Of a stretch of 64,000 nt of DNA, positions 45,801 through 58,359 are shown in pieces. The notes under the pieces are model-generated. The model ran no database searches, was not told where the DNA came from, and saw only the letters and a list, made by a program, of their open reading frames with translations. Origin of the DNA: Echinometra lucunter (lineage: Eukaryota; Echinodermata; Echinoidea; Camarodonta; Echinometridae); contig CM057153.1 of the NCBI GenBank assembly GCA_029962745.1, forward strand, positions 12,572,446-12,636,445, in the 5' to 3' direction. Both the position numbers and the translations under genes were made by a program. How positions within the stretch are numbered: position 1 is the first letter of the stretch; every line of letters begins with the position of its first letter.

Positions 45801-48800
45801 TTGTTGGAGGCGTTGTTCCTGGGGTTGTTCCTGGGGTTGTTCCAGGCGTAGTTCCAGGAGTGGTACCTGGTGTAGTAGCTGGTGTAGTGCCTGGTGTAGT
45901 TCCTGGCGTTGTCCCTGGTGTAGTACGGGGCGTTGTTTCTGGAGTTGTACCTGGTGTTGTACCAGGTGTAGTACCTGGTGTAGTTCCTGGTGTAGTTCCT
46001 GGTGTAGTACCTGGCGTTGTACCAGGTGTAGTTGCTGGTGTGGTTCCTGGTGTGGTTCCTGGTGTGGTTCCTGGCGTTGTCTCTGGTGTAGTACTTGGTG
46101 TAGTACCTGGCGTTGTTCCTGGCGTTGTTCCTGGTTCTGGAGTACTACACGTTACCGTGTATTTTCGACCGCAACAGAAGAACCTAACTTCATAATCACG
46201 GCATCGAGGTACATTAGGATAGTTTCTACATATAAGACCAGTACTCTTGTCGCATGTCACATCATCATCCGTCTCATTCGAGAAGATGTGCGAATCAGCC
46301 GTTCGACATTGCACGTCCTGAGGGAAATCACAGTCAGCAGGGAAACCTGGGATGTGCTGAGCATCTTCCAGCAGCTCCACTTCATCTCCTTCTTCCTCAA
46401 TTTCAAGACCGGAATTATGGTTGAACCACGGTGACCATATGCAGTAATTGTACCATTGCTCGACGCATTCTGGTCAACAAAAATGATAACGAAAAAAAAT
46501 CTTTAAAATGAGAATTAGTAAAGTTAAAATTTAGCTCACTGCTCAGAGTCCAAAAAAGTATTGGGAAAAAATTAATTCTTTCTCAAAGTTGAATCTGCCT
46601 ACCGCCATTATAGTGTCATGAGATAATTAAAAGTGATGATGTTCTGTAAATATATGACAAATATTTTTTTTTTCTTAATTCAAAGTTAGTTTTACAAATT
46701 TTCGTACATTGAGGCCCTCTATTGATCCATTTTTTTCAAATCTATGTATTAAGGATATACCTTTAAGAACACAAAATATTTACTGCCGGCCGATAAACAA
46801 TTAAGTAAGCTCATTGTCCAGCAATACATAAAAATTATTATTCACGCATTGAAATTAGTACTACATGTAGGTCCAACCTGTTGTTGTTGGAGGCGTTGTT
46901 CCTGGGGTTGTTCCTGGGGTTGTTCCAGGCGTAGTTCCAGGAGTGGTACCTGGTGTAGTAGCTGGTGTAGTGCCTGGTGTAGTTCCTGGCGTTGTCCCTG
47001 GTGTAGTACCGGGCGTTGTTTCTGGAGTTGTACCTGGTGTTGTACCTGGTGTTGTACCAGGTGTAGTACCTGGTGTAGTTCCTGGTGTAGTTCCGGGTGT
47101 AGTTCCTGGTGTAGTACCTGGCGTTGTACCAGGTGTAGTTGCTGGTGTGGTTCCTGGTGTGGTTCCTGGCGTTGTCTCTGGCGTAGTACTTGGTGTAGTA
47201 CCTGGCGTTGTTCCTGGCGTTGTTTCTGGTTCTGGAGTACTACACGTTACCGTGTATTTTCGACCGCAACAGAAGAACCTGACCTCATAATCACGGCATC
47301 GAGGTACATTAGGATAGTTTCTACATATAAGACCAGTACTCTTGTCGCATGTCACATCATCATCCGTCTCATTCGAGAAGATGTGCGAATCAGCCGTTCG
47401 GCATTGCACGTCCTGAGGGAAATCACAGTCAGCAGGGAAACCTGGGATGTGCTGAGCATCTTCCAGCAGCTCCACTTCATCTCCTTCTTCCTCAATTTCA
47501 AGACCGGAATTATGGTTGAACCACGGTGACCATATGCAGTAATTGTACCACTGCTCGACGCATTCTGGTCAACAAAAATGATAACGAAAAAAAAATCTTT
47601 AAAATGAGAATTAGTTAAGTTAAAATATAGCTCACTGCTCAGAGTCCAAAAAAGTATTGGGGAAAAATTAATTCTTTCTCAAAGTTGAATCTGCCTACCG
47701 CCATTAAAGTGTCATGAGATAATTAAAAGTAATGATATTCTGTAAATATATGACAAATCTTTTTTTTTCTTACTTCAAAGTTAGTTTTACAAATTTTCGT
47801 ACATTGAGGCCCTCTATTGATCCATTTTTTTCGAATCTATGTATTAAGGATATACCTTTAAGAACACAAAATATTCACTGCCGGCCGATAAACAATTAAG
47901 TAAGCTCATTGTCCAGCAATACATAAAAATTATTATTCAGGCTTTGCAATTAGTACTATATGTAGGTCCAACCTGTTGTTGTTGGAGGCGTTGTTCCTGG
48001 GGTTGTTCCTGGGGTTGTTCCAGGCGTAGTTCCAGGAGTGGTACCAGGTGTAGTAGCTGGTGTAGTGCCTGGTGTAGTTCCTGGCGTTGTCCCTGGTGTT
48101 GTTTCTGGAGTTGTACCTGGTGTAGTTTCTGGTGTAGTGCCTGGTGTAGTTCCTGGCGTTGTCCCTGGTGTAGTACCTGGCGTTGTTTCCGGAGTTGTAC
48201 CTGGTGTTGTACCTGGTGTAGTACCTGGTGTGGTTCCTGGTGTGGTTCCTGGCGTTGTCTCTGGCGTAGTACTTAGTGTAGTACCTGGCGTTGTTCCTGG
48301 CGTTGTTTCTGGTTCTGGCGTACTACACGTTACCGTGTATTTTCGACCGCAACAGAAGAACCTAACTTCATAATCACGGCATCGAGGTACATTAGGATAG
48401 TTTCTACATATAAGACCAGTACTCTTGTCGCATGTCACATCATCATCTGTCTCATTGGAGAATATGTGCGAATCAGCCGTTCGACATTGCACGTCCTGAG
48501 GGAAATCACAGTCATCAGGGAAACCTGGGATGTGCTGAGCATCTTCCAGCAGCTCCACTTCATCTCCTTCTTCCTCAATTTCAAGACCGGAATTATGGTT
48601 GAACCACGGTGACCATATGCAGTAATTGTACCACTGCTCGACGCATTCTGGTCAACAAAATGATAACGAAGAATATTTCTTTAAAAAAAGAAAATAAGTC
48701 AAGTCAAAATATAACTCAACATTCTTGAGTTGAAATAAGCCTTGGGGAAAGAATAATTTTTTCATGAATTTGAAACTGCCTACCGTCATAATATTGTCAT

Positions 48801-50183
48801 GCGATGAGAGTAATAATATTTAATTAACTACTACGTTACCCTGTAAGAAATATGTGACATGTATATATATATATTTTTTTTTTTTTTTTACTTAAAACTT
48901 ATGTTTAACAAACTGTGGTTCAGTGAGACCCTCATTTGATCCATTTTAATCTCCTTTCTATATATTAGAGATATACATTCAAGAACACAAAATATTCACT
49001 GCCGATAAACAAGTAACTATGCTCCTCGTCCAGCAACACATAAAAATTATTCGATCTTTGCACTAAGTACTACATGTAGGTCCAACCTGTTGTGGTCGGA
49101 GGTGTTGTTCCTGGGGTTGTTCCAGGCGTAGTTCCAGGAGTGGTACCTGGTGTAGTAGCTGGTGTAGTGCCTGGTGTAGTTCCTGGCGTTGTCCCTGGTG
49201 TAGTACCTGGCGTTGTTTCTGGAGTTGTCCCTGGTGTTGTACCAGGTGTAGTACCTGGTGTAGTTCCTGGTGTAGTACCTGGCGTTGTACCAGGTGTAGT
49301 TTCGGGTGTTGTCCCTGGTGTTGTACCTGGTGTAGTACCTGGTGTGGTTCCTGGTGTGGTTCCTGGCGTTGTCTCTGGTGTAGTGCCTGGTGTAGTTCCT
49401 GGCGTTGTCCCTGGTGTTGTTTCTGGAGTTGTACCTGGTGTAGTTTCTGGTGTTGTACCTGGCGTTGTACCAGGTGTAGTTTCGGGTGTTGTCCCTGGTG
49501 TTGTTTCGGGTGTTGTCCCTGGTGTTGTACCTGGTGTAGTACCTGGTGTGGTTCCTGGTGTGGTTCCTGGCGTTGTCTCTGGCGTAGTACTTGGTGTAGT
49601 ACCTGGCGTTGTTCCTGGCGTTGTTCCTGGTTCTGGAGTACTACACGTTACCGTGTATTTTCGACCGCAACAGAAGAACCTGACTTCATAATCACGGCAT
49701 CGAGGTACATTAGGATAGTTTCTACATATAAGACCAGTACTCTTGTCGCATGTCACATCATCATCCGTCTCATTGGAGAATATGTGCGAATCAGCCGTTC
49801 GACATTGCACGTCCTGAGGGAAATCACAGTCATCAGGGAAACCTGGGATGTGCTGAGCATCTTCCAGCAGCTCCACTTCATCTCCTTCTTCCTCAATTTC
49901 AAGACCGGAATTATGGTTGAACCACGGTGACCATATGCAGTAATTGTACCACTGCTCGACGCATTCTGGTCAACAAAATGATAACGAAGAATATTTCTTT
50001 AAAAAAAAGAAAATAAGTCAAGTCAAAATATAACTCAACATTCTTGAGTTGAAATAAGCCTTGGGGAAAGAATAATTATTTCATGAAGTTGAAACTGCCT
50101 ACCGTCACTATATTGTCATGTGATGAGAGTGATAATATCTAATTAACTACTAAGTTGTCTGTAAGAAATAGGTGACATGCGTA

Positions 50184-50217
<34 letters not shown>

Positions 50218-53200
50218 TTTACTTAAAACTTACGTTTAACTAAGTGTGGTTCAGTGAGACCCTCATTTGATCCATTTTAATTTCCTTTCTATATATTAGA
50301 GATATACATTCAAGAACACAATATATTCACTGCCGATAAAGAAGTAACTATGCTCCTCGTCCAGCAACACATAAAAATTATTAGATCTTTGCACGAAGTA
50401 CTACATGTAGGACCAACCTGTTGTTGTTGGAGGTGTTGTTCCTGGGGTTGTCCCAGGCGTAGTCCCAGGAGTGGTTCCTGGTGTGGTTCCTGGCGTTGTC
50501 TCTGGTGTAGTGCCTGGTGTGGTTCCTGGCGTTGTCCCTGGTGTTGTTTCTGGAGTTGTACCTGGTGTAGTTTCTGGTGTTGTACCTGGCGTTGTACCAG
50601 GTGTAGTTTCGGGTGTTGTCCCTGGTGTTGTTTCGGGTGTTGTCCCTGGTGTTGTACCTGGTGTAGTACCTGGTGTGGTTCCTGGTGTGGTTCCTGGCGT
50701 TGTCTCTGGCGTAGTACTTGGTGTAGTACCTGGCGTTGTTCCTGGCGTTGTTTCTGGTTCTGGCGTACTACACGTTACCGTGTATTTTCGACCGCAACAG
50801 AAGAACCTGACTTCATAATCACGGCATCGAGGTACATTAGGATAGTTTCTACATATAAGACCAGTACTCTTGTCGCATGTCACATCATCATCTGTCTCAT
50901 TGGAGAATATGTGCGAATCAGCCGTTCGACATTGCACGTCCTGAGGGAAATCACAGTCATCAGGGAAACCTGGGATGTGCTGAGCATCTTCCAGCAGCTC
51001 CACTTCATCTCCTTCTTCCTCAATTTCAAGACCGGAATTATGGTTGAACCACGGTGACCATATGCAGTAATTGTACCACTGCTCGACGCATTCTGGTCAA
51101 CAAAATGATAACGAAGAATATTTCTTTAAAAAAAGAAAATAAGTCAAGTCAAAATATAACTCAACATTCTTGAGTTGAAATAAGCCTTGGGGAAAGAATA
51201 ATTATTTCATGAAGTTGAAACTGCCTACCGTCATTATATTGTCATGCGATGAGAGTAATAATATTTAATTAACTACTACGTTACCCTGTAAGAAATATGT
51301 GACATGTATATATATATATATATATATTTTTTTTTTACTTAAAACTTATGTTTAACAAACTGTGGTTCAGTGAGACCCTCATTTGATCCATTTTAATCTC
51401 CTTTCTATATATTAGAGATATACATTCAAGAACACAAAATATTCACTGCCGATAAACAAGTAACTATGCTCCTCGTCCAGCAACACATAAAAATTATTCG
51501 ATCTTTGCACTAAGTACTACATGTAGGTCCAACCTGTTGTGGTCGGAGGTGTTGTTCCTGGGGTTGTTCCAGGCGTAGTTCCAGGAGTGGTACCTGGTGT
51601 AGTAGCCGGTGTAGTGCCTGGTGTAGTTCCTGGCGTTGTCCCTGGTGTAGTACCTGGCGTTGTTTCTGGAGTTGTCCCTGGTGTTGTACCAGGTGTAGTA
51701 CCTGGTGTAGTTCCTGGTGTAGTACCTGGCGTTGTACCAGGTGTAGTTTCGGGTGTTGTCCCTGGTGTTGTACCTGGTGTAGTACCTGGTGTGGTTCCTG
51801 GTGTGGTTCCTGGCGTTGTCTCTGGTGTAGTGCCTGGTGTAGTTCCTGGCGTTGTCCCTGGTGTTGTTTCTGGAGTTGTACCTGGTGTAGTTTCTGGTGT
51901 TGTACCTGGCGTTGTACCAGGTGTAGTTTCGGGTGTTGTCCCTGGTGTTGTTTCGGGTGTTGTCCCTGGTGTTGTACCTGGTGTAGTACCTGGTGTGGTT
52001 CCTGGTGTGGTTCCTGGCGTTGTCTCTGGCGTAGTACTTGGTGTAGTACCTGGCGTTGTTCCTGGCGTTGTTCCTGGTTCTGGAGTACTACACGTTACCG
52101 TGTATTTTCGACCGCAACAGAAGAACCTGACTTCATAATCACGGCATCGAGGTACATTAGGATAGTTTCTACATATAAGACCAGTACTCTTGTCGCATGT
52201 CACATCATCATCCGTCTCATTGGAGAATATGTGCGAATCAGCCGTTCGACATTGCACGTCCTGAGGGAAATCACAGTCATCAGGGAAACCTGGGATGTGC
52301 TGAGCATCTTCCAGCAGCTCCACTTCATCTCCTTCTTCCTCAATTTCAAGACCGGAATTATGGTTGAACCACGGTGACCATATGCAGTAATTGTACCACT
52401 GCTCGACGCATTCTGGTCAACAAAATGATAACGAAGAATATTTCTTTAAAAAAAAGAAAATAAGTCAAGTCAAAATATAACTCAACATTCTTGAGTTGAA
52501 ATAAGCCTTGGGGAAAGAATAATTATTTCATGAAGTTGAAACTGCCTACCGTCACTATATTGTCATGTGATGAGAGTGATAATATCTAATTAACTACTAA
52601 GTTGTCTGTAAGAAATAGGTGACATGCGTATATATATATATATATATATATATTTCTTTTTTTTTTTTTTTTTTTTTTTTACTTAAAACTTACGTTTAAC
52701 TAAGTGTGGTTCAGTGAGACCCTCATTTGATCCATTTTAATTTCCTTTCTATATATTAGAGATATACATTCAAGAACACAAAATATTCACTGCCGATAAA
52801 GAAGTAACTATGCTCCTCGTCCAGCAACACATAAAAATTATTAGATCTTTGCACGAAGTACTACATGTAGGACCAACCTGTTGTTGTTGGAGGTGTTGTT
52901 CCTGGGGTTGTCCCAGGCGTAGTCCCAGGAGTGGTTCCTGGTGTGGTTCCTGGCGTTGTCTCTGGTGTAGTGCCTGGTGTGGTTCCTGGCGTTGTCCCTG
53001 GTGTTGTTTCTGGAGTTGTACCTGGTGTAGTTTCTGGTGTTGTACCTGGCGTTGTACCAGGTGTAGTTTCGGGTGTTGTCCCTGGTGTTGTTTCGGGTGT
53101 TGTCCCTGGTGTTGTACCTGGTGTAGTACCTGGTGTGGTTCCTGGTGTGGTTCCTGGCGTTGTCTCTGGCGTAGTACTTGGTGTAGTACCTGGCGTTGTT

Positions 53201-56200
53201 CCTGGCGTTGTTTCTGGTTCTGGCGTACTACACGTTACCGTGTATTTTCGACCGCAACAGAAGAACCTGACTTCATAATCACGGCATCGAGGTACATTAG
53301 GATAGTTTCTACATATAAGACCAGTACTCTTGTCGCATGTCACATCATCATCTGTCTCATTGGAGAATATGTGCGAATCAGCCGTTCGACATTGCACGTC
53401 CTGAGGGAAATCACAGTCATCAGGGAAACCTGGGATGTGCTGAGCATCTTCCAGCAGCTCCACTTCATCTCCTTCTTCCTCAATTTCAAGACCGGAATTA
53501 TGGTTGAACCACGGTGACCATATGCAGTAATTGTACCACTGCTCGACGCATTCTGGTCAACAAAATGATAACGAAGAATATTTCTTTAAAAAAAGGAAAA
53601 TAAGTCAAGTCAAAATATAACTCAACATTCTTGAGTTGAAATAAGCCTTGGGGAAAGAATAATTATTTCATGAAGTTGAAACTGCCTACCGTCATTATAT
53701 TGTCATGCGATGAGAGTAATAATATTTAATTAACTACTACGTTACCCTGTAAGAAATATGTGACATGTATATATATATATATTTTTTTTTTTTTTTACTT
53801 AAAACTTATGTTTAACAAACTGTGGTTCAGTGAGACCCTCATTTGATCCATTTTAATCTCCTTTCTTTATATTAGAGATATACATTCAAGAACACAAAAT
53901 ATTCACTGCCGATAAACAAGTAACTATGCTCCTCGTCCAGCAACACATAAAAATTATTCGATCTTTGCACTAAGTACTACATGTAGGTCCAACCTGTTGT
54001 GGTCGGAGGTGTTGTTCCTGGGGTTGTTCCAGGCGTAGTTCCAGGAGTGGTACCTGGTGTAGTAGCCGGTGTAGTGCCTGGTGTAGTTCCTGGCGTTGTC
54101 CCTGGTGTAGTACCTGGCGTTGTTTCTGGAGTTGTCCCTGGTGTTGTACCTGGTGTAGTACCTGGTGTGGTTCCTGGTGTAGTACCTGGCGTTGTACCAG
54201 GTGTAGTTTCGGGTGTTGTCCCTGGTGTTGTACCTGGTGTAGTACCTGGTGTGGTTCCTGGTGTGGTTCCTCGCGTTGTCTCTGGTGTAGTGCCTGGTGT
54301 AGTTCCTGGCGTTGTCCCTGGTGTTGTTTCTGGAGTTGTACCTGGTGTAGTTTCTGGTGTTGTACCTGGCGTTGTACCAGGTGTAGTTTCGGGTGTTGTC
54401 CCTGGTGTTGTTTCGGGTGTTGTCCCTGGTGTTGTACCTGGTGTAGTACCTGGTGTGGTTCCTGGTGTGGTTCCTGGCGTTGTCTCTGGCGTAGTACTTG
54501 GTGTAGTACCTGGCGTTGTTTCTGGAGTTGTTTCTGGTTCTGGAGTACTACACGTTACCGTGTATTTTCGACCGCAACAGAAGAACCTGACTTCATAATC
54601 ACGGCATCGAGGTACATTAGGATAGTTTCTACATATAAGACCAGTACTCTTGTCGCATGTCACATCATCATCCGTCTCATTGGAGAATATGTGCGAATCA
54701 GCCGTTCGACATTGCACGTCCTGAGGGAAATCACAGTCATCAGGGAAACCTGGGATGTGCTGAGCATCTTCCAGCAGCTCCACTTCATCTCCTTCTTCCT
54801 CAATTTCAAGACCGGAATTATGGTTGAACCACGGTGACCATATGCAGTAATTGTACCACTGCTCGACGCATTCTGGTCAACAAAATGATAACGAAGAATA
54901 TTTCTTTAAAAAAAGAAAATAAGTCAAGTCAAAATATAACTCAACATTCTTGAGTTGAAATAAGCCTTGGGGAAAGAATAATTATTTCATGAAGTTGAAA
55001 CTGCCTACCGTCATTATATTGTCATGCGATGAGAGTAATAATATTTAATTAACTACTACGTTACCCTGTAAGAAATATGTGACATGTATATATATATATT
55101 TTTTTTTTTTTTACTTAAAACTTATGTTTAACAAACTGTGGTTCAGTGAGACCCTCATTTGATCCATTTTAATCTCCTTTCTATATATTAGAGATATACA
55201 TTCAAGAACACAAAATATTCACTGCCGATAAACAAATAACTATGCTCCTCGTCCAGCAACACATAAAAATTATTCGATCTTTGCACTAAGTACTACATGT
55301 AGGTCCAACCTGTTGTGGTCGGAGGTGTTGTTCCTGGGGTTGTTCCAGGCGTAGTTCCAGGAGTGGTACCTGGTGTAGTAGCCGGTGTAGTGCCTGGTGT
55401 AGTTCCTGGCGTTGTCCCTGGTGTAGTACCTGGCGTTGTTTCTGGAGTTGTCCCTGGTGTTGTACCTGGTGTAGTACCTGGTGTAGTTCCTGGTGTAGTA
55501 CCTGGCGTTGTACCAGGTGTAGTTTCGGGTGTTGTCCCTGGTGTTGTTTCGGGTGTTGTCTCTGGTGTTGTACCTGGTGTAGTACCTGGTGTGGTTCCTG
55601 GTGTGGTTCCTGGCGTTGTCTCTGGCGTAGTACTTGGTGTAGTACCTGGCGTTGTTTCTGGAGTTGTTTCTGGTTCTGGAGTACTACACGTTACCGTGTA
55701 TTTTCGACCGCAACAGAAGAACCTGACTTCATAATCACGGCATCGAGGTACATTAGGATAGTTTCTACATATAAGACCAGTACTCTTGTCGCATGTCACA
55801 TCATCATCTGTCTCATTGGAGAATATGTGCGAATCAGCCGTTCGACATTGCACGTCCTGAGGGAAATCACAGTCATCAGGGAAACCTGGGATGTGCTGAG
55901 CATCTTCCAGCAGCTCCACTTCATCTCCTTCTTCCTCAATTTCAAGACCGGAATTATGGTTGAACCACGGTGACCATATGCAGTAATTGTACCACTGCTC
56001 GACGCATTCTGGTCAACAAAATGATAACGAAGAATATTTCTTTAAAAAAAGAAAATAAGTCAAGTCAAAATATAACTCAACATTCTTGAGTTGAAATAAG
56101 CCTTGGGGAAAGAATAATTATTTCATGAAGTTGAAACTGCCTACCGTCATTATATTGTCATGCGATGAGAGTAATAATATTTAATTAACTACTACGTTAC

Positions 56201-56222
56201 CCTGTAAGAAATATGTGACATG

Positions 56223-56253
<31 letters not shown>

Positions 56254-57256
56254 ACTTAAAACTTATGTTTAACAAACTGTGGTTCAGTGAGACCCTCATT
56301 TGACCCATTTTATTTTCCTTTCTATAATTATTAGAGATATACATTCAAGAACACAAAATATTCACTGCCGATAAAGAAGTAACTATGCTCCTCGTCCAGC
56401 AACACATAAAAATTATTAGATCTTTGCACGAAGTACTACATGTAGGTCCAACCTGTTGTTGTTGGAGGTGTTGTTCCTGGGGTTGTCCCAGGCGTAGTCC
56501 CAGGAGTGGTACCCGGTGTAGTAGCTGGTGTAGTGCCTGGTGTAGTTCCTGGCGTTGTCCCTGGTGTAGTACCTGGCGTTGTTTCTGGAGTTGTACCTGG
56601 TGTTGTACCTGATGTAGTACCTGGTGTGGTTCCTGGTGTGGTTCCTGGCGTTGTCTCTGGCGTAGTACTTGGTGTAGTACCTGGCGTTGTTTCTGGAGTT
56701 GTTTCTGGTTCTGGAGTACTACACGTTACCGTGTATTTTCGACCGCAACAGAAGAACCTGACCTCATAATCACGGCATCGAGGTACATTAGGATAGTTTC
56801 TACATATAAGACCAGTACTCCTGTCGCATGTCACATCATCATCCGTCTCATTCGAGAAGATGTGCGAATCAGCCGTTCGACATTGCACGTCCTGAGGGAA
56901 ATCACAGTCAGCAGGGAAACCTGGGATGTGCTGAGCATCTTCCAGCAGCTCCACTTCATCTCCTTCTTCCTCAATTTCAAGACCAGAATTATGGTTGAAC
57001 CACGGTGACCATATGCAGTAATTGTACCACTGCTCGACGCATTCTGGTCAACAAAATGATAACGAAGAATATTTCTTTAAAAAAAAGAAAATAAGTCAAG
57101 TCAAAATATAACTCAACATTCTTGAGTTGAAATAAGCCTTGGGGAAAGAATAATTATTTCATGAAGTTGAAACTGCCTACCATCACTATATTGTCATGCG
57201 ATGAGAGTGATAATATCTAATTAACTACTACGTTACTCTGTAAGAAATAGGTGACA

Positions 57257-57306
<50 letters not shown>

Positions 57307-58308
57307 TACTTAAAACTTACGTTTAACAAAGTGTGGTTCAGTGAGACCCTCATTTGATCCATTTTAATCTCCTTTCTATATATTAGAGATATACATTCAA
57401 GAACACAAAATATTCACTGCTGATAAACAAGTAACTATGCTCCTCGTCCAACAACACATGAAAATTATTAGATCTTTGCACGAAGTACTACATGTATGTC
57501 CAACCTGTTGTTGTTGGAGGTGTTGTTCCTGGGGTTGTCCCAGGCGTAGTCCCAGGAGTGGTACCCGGTGTAGTAGCTGGTGTAGTGCCTGGTGTGGTTC
57601 CTGGTGTTGTCCCTGGTGTAGTACCTGGCGTTGTTTCTGGAGTTGTACCTGGTGTTGTACCTGGTGTAGTACCTGGTGTGGTTCCTGGTGTGGTTCCTGG
57701 CGTTGTCTCTGGCGTAGTACTTGGTGTAGTACCTGGCGTTGTTTCTGGAGTTGTTTCTGGTTCTGGAGTACTACACGTTACCGTGTATTTTCGACCGCAA
57801 CAGAAGAACCTGACTTCATAATCACGGCATCGAGGTACATTAGGATAGTTTCTACATATAAGACCAGTACTCTTGTCGCATGTCACATCATCATCCGTCT
57901 CATTGGAGAATATGTGCGAATCAGCCGTTCGACATTGCACGTCCTGAGGGAAATCACAGTCATCAGGGAAACCTGGGATGTGCTGAGCATCTTCCAGCAG
58001 CTCCACTTCATCTCCTTCTTCCTCAATTTCAAGACCGGAATTATGGTTGAACCACGGTGACCATATGCAGTAATTGTACCACTGCTCGACGCATTCTGGT
58101 CAACAAAATGATAACGAAGAATATTTCTTTAAAAAAAAGAAAATAAGTCAAGTCAAAATATAACTCAACATTCTTGAGTTGAAATAAGCCTTGGGGAAAG
58201 AATAATTATTTCATGAAGTTGAAACTGCCTACCGTCACTATATTGTCATGCGATGAGAGTGATAATATCTAATTAACTACTACGTTACTCTGTAAGAAAT
58301 AGGTGACA

Positions 58309-58359
<51 letters not shown>

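Noticed and set aside
49092..49691. Long plus-strand open frames of Val-Val-Pro-Gly repeats across the mucin exons, resembling elastin-like sequence
   Set aside because: They are the antisense reading of the Thr-Pro tract (ACA ACA CCA GGA read backwards). They have no splice-consistent exons, while the minus strand has domains, cysteines and matching phases.
50350..51057. Plus-strand Cys/Trp-rich frames (CSTWRCTRCS type) over the array
   Set aside because: Another antisense frame of the same repeat, repeated only because the DNA is repeated.
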